10,451 bases of DNA from positions 1-10,451 of the forward strand of contig JAFMRN010000056.1 of assembly GCA_017354065.1 (NCBI GenBank), given 5' to 3'. The notes below the pieces were generated by a model, which was not told the origin of the DNA, did not search any database, and saw only the letters and a list, made by a program, of their open reading frames with translations. Both the position numbers and the translations under genes were made by a program. The stretch is from Solirubrobacterales bacterium. Its GTDB lineage: Bacteria; Actinomycetota; Thermoleophilia; Solirubrobacterales; Solirubrobacteraceae. This document shows positions 4,764 through 10,451 of the stretch, in pieces (the first letter of the stretch is position 1; every line of letters begins with the position of its first letter).

Positions 4764-6143
4764 TTGCCTGCGCATCTCGAGCTAACCCCTGCCTGGCGCT
4801 CCGCCAGAGCCGAACTACGCCGCACGGTTGGTGACTCCACCTTTGACATCTGGCTTGCTCCGCTGACGCTTCAGGATTGGGACGGCACCACGCTGACGCT
4901 CGCCGCGCCCGCCGGAACCCGCGCCTGGGTCTCCAACCGCTTCGGGCGTGTGCTTGAGCGCTGCGCCCAGACCAGCTTCGGTCCGGGCGTCAAGGTTGAG
5001 CTGACCGAGGCGCCCGGGACTGCCCAATACCCCGACACCAGCACCCAGCCCGAGCAGCGCGACTCCGCGATCCCGGATCACCGTGAGCTGGAGCGCTTCA
5101 TCCCCCGCCACACCTTTGACCAGTTCATCATCGGCGACGGCAACCGCCTCGCGCACGCAGCGGCGCTGGCCGTCGCGGAGGCGCCGGCCCAGGCCTACAA
5201 CCCCCTGTTCCTATACGCGCCGCCCGGGCTCGGTAAGACCCACCTGCTGCACGCCATCGGCAACTACATCTCGACCTTCGACCCCGGGACGACGGTCCGC
5301 TACACGACCGTCGAAGCTTTTACCAACGGTTTCCTCTCAGCGTTATCCACACGCTCTGTGGACAGCTTCAAACACCTCTACCGCGACGTCGACGTCCTGC
5401 TGATCGATGACGTCCAGTTCCTGGCCTCCAAGGCCAAGACCGAGGAAGAGTTCTTCCACACCTTCAACGCGCTGTATGACACAGGCCGCCAACTGGTGCT
5501 GACCGCGGATCGGCTCCCGCGCGAGCTGACGGGGATCGAGGCACGTCTGCGTGCCCGCTTTGAATCGGGCCTCGTGGCCCAGCTCGCGCCACCCAACCGC
5601 GCCACCCGGGTAGCGATCCTGCGCAAGCGCGCAGCGCTGGATCGCATCCACCTGCCCGACTCCACGGTCCTCGATCTGATCGCCGACAGGGTCACCGACA
5701 ACATCCGCTCGCTGGAGGGTGCCCTGATCCGTGTGATCGCCCACCACTCTCTGTCGGGCCGGCCGCTGGACACGGAGCTTGCCGCCCACGTGCTCGACGA
5801 CCTGCACCCCGCGACCGCCAATCCCGCCGGCGACAAGCCGACCGTCGAGACGATCCAGGACATAGTCGCCACCCACTTCGGCCTCAGCCGTGCCGATCTC
5901 CTCTCACACCGGCGCACCGCGCACGTCGCCTGGCCGCGTCAGCTCGCCATCTCGCTGGCTCGCGAGCTAACCGACGCTCCGCTCCAGGTGATCGGCGAAT
6001 CCTTCGGCGGGCGCAATCACGCGACGGTCCTGCACGCCTGTAAGCGCGTCTCCAACCGCGTCTCCACAAACCCTGAGGACGCTGCCGAGCTGACAGCGCT
6101 GCGATCACTGTTGACAGCAGCCGCCAGCGACCGGAGCTCCTGA
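4764..6143 (+). CDS. dnaA: Chromosomal replication initiator protein DnaA
   Basis: 459 aa from TTG 4764, preceded by AGGAG (4750-4754) at 9-10 bases; a longer frame open upstream to 4533 has no family similarity in its first 77 residues and is rejected. Domain I, residues 8-80 (AWRSARAEL..STFDIWLAPL..AWVSNRF); a short linker to about 110; AAA+ domain 111-330 with Walker A APPGLGKT (152-159), Walker B LLIDDVQFL (Asp215-Asp216) and TADRLPREL; domain IV with GGRNHATVLHA from residue 415. The P-loop is PPGLGKT where most DnaA have GGVGLGKT, and the box-recognition signature reads NHAT where E. coli has DHTT. DnaA-ATP melts oriC and loads the helicase. A pair of DnaA boxes lies inside the gene at codons 194-201. 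Autoregulation is likely. Confidence 0.97.
   Translation: MPAHLELTPAWRSARAELRRTVGDSTFDIWLAPLTLQDWDGTTLTLAAPAGTRAWVSNRFGRVLERCAQTSFGPGVKVELTEAPGTAQYPDTSTQPEQRDSAIPDHRELERFIPRHTFDQFIIGDGNRLAHAAALAVAEAPAQAYNPLFLYAPPGLGKTHLLHAIGNYISTFDPGTTVRYTTVEAFTNGFLSALSTRSVDSFKHLYRDVDVLLIDDVQFLASKAKTEEEFFHTFNALYDTGRQLVLTADRLPRELTGIEARLRARFESGLVAQLAPPNRATRVAILRKRAALDRIHLPDSTVLDLIADRVTDNIRSLEGALIRVIAHHSLSGRPLDTELAAHVLDDLHPATANPAGDKPTVETIQDIVATHFGLSRADLLSHRRTAHVAWPRQLAISLARELTDAPLQVIGESFGGRNHATVLHACKRVSNRVSTNPEDAAELTALRSLLTAAASDRSS
5343..5365. promoter_or_regulatory. Convergent DnaA-box pair inside dnaA
   Basis: TTATCCACA (5343-5351) is a perfect canonical DnaA box. Five bases on, TGTGGACAG (5357-5365) is the reverse complement of CTGTCCACA, one base from the actinobacterial-style TTGTCCACA. 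The forward box is read in frame as Leu-Ser-Thr with a TTA leucine codon, the only in-frame TTA I find in dnaA, dnaN, recF, dciA or the visible gyrB. A weaker 7/9 match lies at 5452-5460. Confidence 0.6.
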
Positions 6144-6275
6144 CAGACTCTGTGGCCGCTTTGTGCACGCCGACACAACGACTTTCCCGCTCCGAGCGTC
6201 CAAATCAGACGTTCTCCACAGGACTGACAGCTCTATGACTTCTAACTTTTCTTTGACTGATTTGAGGATTCAACG
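6144..6275. other. dnaA-dnaN intergenic region, candidate oriC
   Basis: The 132-base gap between dnaA and dnaN is the usual oriC position. It holds one good DnaA box (6212-6220) and weak half-sites TGTGGCCGC (near 6151) and TGTGCAC (near 6162). Bases 6231-6274 are 29/44 A/T by hand count, AT-rich for this genome and a possible unwinding element. It is short and box-poor compared with Streptomyces or Mycobacterium origins, so the functional origin may extend into dnaA or lie in the rpmH-dnaA gap. The dnaN promoter probably lies here too but is not clear. Confidence 0.5.
6212..6220 (+). promoter_or_regulatory. DnaA box TTCTCCACA
   Basis: TTCTCCACA matches TTATCCACA at 8 of 9 positions, differing at the tolerant third base. 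A 7/9 match (GTCTCCACA, 6060-6068) lies at the end of dnaA. It is the best box in the dnaA-dnaN gap. Confidence 0.55.
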
Positions 6276-7394
6276 GTGAAGATCTCCGTCGAGCGTGAAC
6301 AACTGCTAACCCAGCTTCAGACCGTCACACGCGTGGCGTCCACGCGTAGCGCGATCCAGGCTCTGTCCGGAGTCCAGCTCCTGGCGTCCGCGACCGGGAC
6401 CGAGCTGCGTGCGACCGACACGGACGTCAGCCTCCGCGTCCCGCTCAGCGGTGACGTAGTGCGCGAGGGCATGGTCGTGCTCCCGGCGAGGCTGCTACTG
6501 GACGTAATCCGGGCCTTGCCCGCAGCACAGGTCTCCCTGGAGTTGCGAACAGCCGAACAGGACGTAGAGGTTGTGTCGGGCAAAGCGACCTTCCACATCC
6601 GCACGCTCCATGCCGAGGACTTCCCCCAGTTCCCCGATCCGGACGCCAGCGCTGCGATCTCGCTTCCCGCATCCGCCTTCGTCCAAACTGCGCTGAAGGT
6701 CGCAGGTTCTGCATCGCGCGATGAGACACGCCCCGTCCTGACCGGCATCCACGTGGTCGCGGCCGCCAACGAGCTGCGCATGGTCGCGACCGACTCCTAC
6801 CGCCTGTCGGTCAAGGAGACCACCCTTGAGACCCCGCTGAGCGCCGGGTTTGAGGTGAACATTCCAGCCCGCGCACTCCAGGAGCTCGCGCGGATCGTGG
6901 GACACGACGGGGATGGCACCGAACCGCCGTTGTCAGTCAGCGTCCGCCAGAACCAGGTGGTCTTCAACTTCAGTGACGTGGTGCTGTCATCACGGCTGAT
7001 CGACGGCCAGTTCCCGAATGACCGACAGCTGATCCCCGAGACCTTCGAGCACCAGGTGCGCGCGTCCGGCCCCGAGCTTCGCGACGTAGTCCGGCGCGTC
7101 AGCCTGCTGGCTCAGAAGAACGCGCCTCTGCGCCTCGCCTTCAGCCCCGGCGAACTGACGGTCTCCGCCCAAACGCCCGACATCGGTGAGGCGCGGGAGT
7201 CACTGCCCGTGCCTTTTGAGGGTGAGCCGCTGGAGATAGGTTTCAACCCGGAGTTCCTGCGTGAGGGGCTTGAGGCGATGGACGACGGCGACGTCCTGTT
7301 GAAGCTGATCACCCCACTGCGGCCGGGGCTTCTGGAGTCCGCGGACAGCAGCCGGTTTCTGTATCTGATCATGCCGATCAGGCTGAACGTCTAG
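6276..7394 (+). CDS. dnaN: DNA polymerase III beta subunit (sliding clamp)
   Basis: 372 aa, normal clamp length. It forms the dimeric ring that tethers polymerase III to DNA and recruits repair and ligation partners. The three-domain clamp pattern is visible: domain 1 to about 122 (MKISVEREQLLTQLQTV.. start, LPARLLLDVIRALP), domain 2 about 125-250 (TRPVLTGIHV, ATDSYRLSV), domain 3 to the end (FPNDRQLIP about 245-253, and the C-terminal YLIMPIRL). GTG start 6276 has GAGGA at 6264-6268, seven bases upstream. The stop is directly followed by recF with zero spacing, so dnaN-recF-dciA are one unit. No unusual feature is seen. Confidence 0.98.
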   Translation: MKISVEREQLLTQLQTVTRVASTRSAIQALSGVQLLASATGTELRATDTDVSLRVPLSGDVVREGMVVLPARLLLDVIRALPAAQVSLELRTAEQDVEVVSGKATFHIRTLHAEDFPQFPDPDASAAISLPASAFVQTALKVAGSASRDETRPVLTGIHVVAAANELRMVATDSYRLSVKETTLETPLSAGFEVNIPARALQELARIVGHDGDGTEPPLSVSVRQNQVVFNFSDVVLSSRLIDGQFPNDRQLIPETFEHQVRASGPELRDVVRRVSLLAQKNAPLRLAFSPGELTVSAQTPDIGEARESLPVPFEGEPLEIGFNPEFLREGLEAMDDGDVLLKLITPLRPGLLESADSSRFLYLIMPIRLNV

Positions 7395-8507
7395 TTGCGC
7401 GCCGAGGCTCTCAGCCTCCGCGGATTCAGGACATACGAGCACGCCGCCTGCTCGCTTGGGACGGGACTGACCGTCATCTGGGGGCCCAACGGCTCAGGCA
7501 AGACCAACCTCTTGGAGGCGCTGTATGTCGGCTGCACCGGAAGGTCGTGTCGCACCCCGAACGACCGTGAGCTGGTGCGCTTCGGCTCGGATGCAACACG
7601 CGTAGAGCTGCGGACCGCCGACACCGCCGGCGGACACCGCATCACGGTCGCCTACGCACCGGGACAACCCAAGCGCATGCAGATCGACGGATCGCCCGTG
7701 GAACGCCTCCTGGACGCGTCTGAGCGCCCGCTGGTCAGCGTGTTCCTGCCCGACCGCCTGGACCTGGTGAAGGGCGCTCCGTCACTGCGCCGCGCGCACC
7801 TGGACCAGTTTGTCGCCGCCCTGTGGCCGGCGCGGGCGCAGACGCGTCGCAGCTACGCGCACGCACTCGCTCAACGCAACGCGCTGCTGACCCGGATCAA
7901 GGCGGGCTTCGTGGCGCCAGCGTCGCTGGACGCCTGGGACCAGCGGCTGGCTCAGTGCGGGTACGAGCTGATGACAGACCGTTCAGCCGCGCTCGACGCG
8001 ATGGCGGAGACCTTCGCGGATACGGCCGGCCGGCTGGCGTTGGACGGTACGCCCAGCGTGGCCTACAGGCCGCGCTCGCACGCCGACACGCAAGCGGGGT
8101 TGCTGGCGGAGTTGGCCGAGCGGCGCGACGCGGACATTGAGCGCGGCTACAGCGGCCATGGTCCGCACCGCGATGATCTGGTGCTGAAACGCGAAGGCCG
8201 TGAGCTCAGCAAGTACGGATCACAGGGCCAGCAGCGCCTGGCTCTCCTCGCGCTCCTGCTGGCCGAGCGTGAGGTGATCGCCGAGCGCCGCCAGCGCACC
8301 CCGCTGTTGTTGCTCGACGACGTCATGAGCGAGCTTGACGGCGCTCGCCGCAGCGCTCTGGTCGAGCTGTTGTCGGATACTCCGGGTCAGGTTGTGATCA
8401 CCGCAACGGACCTGGAGCATGTGCCCGGCGCCGAGGACCCGGCGGCCGTCCGGATCCACGTCGCTGATGGCCAACTCACACAGACGGAGGAGACCTCGCT
8501 GGCATGA
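7395..8507 (+). CDS. recF: DNA replication and repair protein RecF
   Basis: 370 aa SMC-like ABC ATPase of the RecFOR gap-repair pathway; binds DNA at single-strand/double-strand junctions and promotes RecA loading. Walker A GPNGSGKT at 30-37, the conserved GHGPHRDDL at 254-262, ABC signature SKYGSQGQQR at 272-281, and Walker B PLLLLDDVMSELD at 303-315 are all present. The start is TTG directly after the dnaN stop (TAG-TTG), with no Shine-Dalgarno of its own, so expression probably depends on ribosomes finishing dnaN. Its 3' end overlaps dciA by ATGA. The N-terminus MRAEALSLRGFRTYEHA matches the family start, which supports the TTG. Confidence 0.97.
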   Translation: MRAEALSLRGFRTYEHAACSLGTGLTVIWGPNGSGKTNLLEALYVGCTGRSCRTPNDRELVRFGSDATRVELRTADTAGGHRITVAYAPGQPKRMQIDGSPVERLLDASERPLVSVFLPDRLDLVKGAPSLRRAHLDQFVAALWPARAQTRRSYAHALAQRNALLTRIKAGFVAPASLDAWDQRLAQCGYELMTDRSAALDAMAETFADTAGRLALDGTPSVAYRPRSHADTQAGLLAELAERRDADIERGYSGHGPHRDDLVLKREGRELSKYGSQGQQRLALLALLLAEREVIAERRQRTPLLLLDDVMSELDGARRSALVELLSDTPGQVVITATDLEHVPGAEDPAAVRIHVADGQLTQTEETSLA

Positions 8508-8806
8508 GTCTGTATCGCCGGTCGCCGCGCGGCCTTGAGGCCGCGCTTGCACCACTCCGCAAGGACGTGGCCCCCCAGACGCTGTTGGCTGAGGCCCAAA
8601 CGGCCTGGCCGGGTGTCGTCGGGGAGCTGATCGCGGGCGAAGCGCACCCGTTCGCGACCCACGGCGGGACCGTGGAAATCGCCTGCTCGGCAGCGGTATG
8701 GGCCCAGGAACTGGAGCTGCTGTCCGAGGACATCCTCGCCAGGCTCAACCAGAGCTTGACCCGCGGCCGCCTGACGCGGCTCCGCTGCCGGGTAGACGGC
8801 CGCTGA
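8504..8806 (+). CDS. dciA: DUF721/DciA-like protein
   Basis: 100 aa. It has the DUF721 pattern: AWPGVVGELIAGEAHPFA at about 34-51, a strand GGTVEIACSAAVWAQELELL at 54-73, and a C-terminal LRCRVDG. In bacteria without DnaC/DnaI, DciA is the replicative-helicase loader; actinobacterial copies between recF and gyrB belong to this family, though they are short and the loading role is inferred here. ATG 8504 overlaps the recF stop in ATGA, so the two are coupled. The hydrophilic N-terminus (MSLYRRSPRGLEAALAPLRK) is short, with none of the extra N-terminal domain seen in longer actinobacterial members. Confidence 0.85.
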   Translation: MSLYRRSPRGLEAALAPLRKDVAPQTLLAEAQTAWPGVVGELIAGEAHPFATHGGTVEIACSAAVWAQELELLSEDILARLNQSLTRGRLTRLRCRVDGR

Positions 8807-8814
8807 CGACCTCG

Positions 8815-8832
8815 CGTTTTTGCCGTTTTTGC
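8815..8832 (+). repeat. Tandem 9-base repeat after dciA
   Basis: CGTTTTTGC occurs twice head to tail, starting 8 bases after the dciA stop. The two T5 runs could help termination, but no good stem precedes either of them. It may be simple slippage-derived sequence. Confidence 0.5.
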
Positions 8833-8876
8833 AGGCTCTTTTCATGTCTGAGCGACCGGGTTTCGGGGTCCGGTTG

Positions 8877-8885
8877 TGCTATATT
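8877..8885 (+). promoter_or_regulatory. Extended -10 promoter of gyrB
   Basis: TGCTATATT is a TGn-extended -10 (TATATT at 8880-8885), preceded by a GC-rich stretch without a good -35. Transcription would start near 8892, giving a leader of about 95 bases. The box is the same TGnTATATT type as at 4682-4690 before dnaA. Confidence 0.55.
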
Positions 8886-8901
8886 TCGTACACCAGGTTT
8901 C

Positions 8902-8965
8902 GACGCCCCGGGTGCGCAGGTCCCGTGAACATGACGCGGGACGGCTCGCGATCTACCGGGGCGTC
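8902..8965 (+). promoter_or_regulatory. Structured gyrB leader
   Basis: GACGCCCCGG (8902-8911) and CCGGGGCGTC (8956-8965) are perfect 10-base complements. Inside them GTCCCGTG (8920-8927) pairs with CGCGGGAC (8935-8942) with one G-U pair and a 7-base loop. The structure ends 12 bases before the GGAGG ribosome site (8978-8982), so it lies inside the predicted leader and could affect gyrB translation or mRNA stability. No riboswitch family is recognised. Confidence 0.5.
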
Positions 8966-8986
8966 TCGACGTCAATCGGAGGATCG

Positions 8987-8990
<4 letters not shown>
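8931..8990 (+). CDS. Possible 19-codon upstream ORF overlapping the gyrB start
   Basis: ATG 8931 opens a 19-residue frame (MTRDGSRSTGASRRQSEDR) whose TGA stop (8988-8990) overlaps the gyrB TTG start (8987-8989) as TTGA. An in-frame GTG at 8925 could extend it by two codons. The ATG lies in the loop of the inner leader stem. There is only a weak AGG upstream. The peptide is rich in Arg and Ser and resembles nothing I know. The exact 4-base overlap is the usual coupling geometry, but a frame this short can arise by chance. Confidence 0.25.

Positions 8991-10451
<1,461 letters not shown>

Noticed and set aside
8807..8850. Intrinsic terminator after dciA
   Set aside because: Two T5 runs are present, but I find no stem longer than about 4 base pairs before them.

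Overview
The window is the chromosomal replication-origin neighbourhood of a high-GC Gram-positive bacterium, most likely an actinomycete (Actinomycetota). The order parA - rsmG - jag - yidC - yidD - rnpA - rpmH // dnaA - dnaN - recF - dciA - gyrB, with the two arms transcribed away from each other, is the classic bacterial oriC layout. The Lys/Arg-rich YidC tail, the small LAGLIDADG gene beside rsmG and the 'PPGLGKT' DnaA P-loop make me lean toward Thermoleophilia/Solirubrobacterales. That placement is inference from remembered family resemblance, not a search result.

Left arm (minus strand, 1-4477). rpmH (L34), rnpA (RNase P protein), yidD, yidC (membrane insertase) and jag/khpB (KH-R3H RNA-binding protein) form a tight operon: gaps are 6, -4, 2 and 40 bases. 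A 262-base non-coding gap (1709-1970) follows. It holds a strong long hairpin, several smaller foldable segments and an inverted repeat that looks like a parS site split by 13 bases. The operon then resumes with a small single-motif LAGLIDADG protein that overlaps rsmG (16S rRNA G-methyltransferase), followed by parA, which runs off the left edge. parB would be expected just outside.

Divergent control region (4478-4763). It carries a candidate minus-strand promoter and a leader hairpin for rpmH, and an extended -10 promoter for dnaA.

Right arm (plus strand, 4764-10451). dnaA (TTG start) is followed by a 132-base AT-richer gap with one good DnaA box, the best candidate for (part of) oriC. Then come dnaN, recF (TTG start directly after the dnaN stop) and dciA/DUF721 (ATGA overlap with recF). 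A 180-base leader carries an extended -10 promoter and a strong stem before gyrB (TTG start), which runs off the right edge. These genes supply initiation, the sliding clamp, gap repair, helicase loading and supercoil control.

No novel multi-gene system is visible. The most interesting points are local: a convergent pair of DnaA boxes embedded in the dnaA coding sequence and using a unique TTA codon, the split parS-like palindrome close to parA, the structured gap behind jag, and a structured gyrB leader with a possible short upstream ORF whose stop overlaps the gyrB TTG start.
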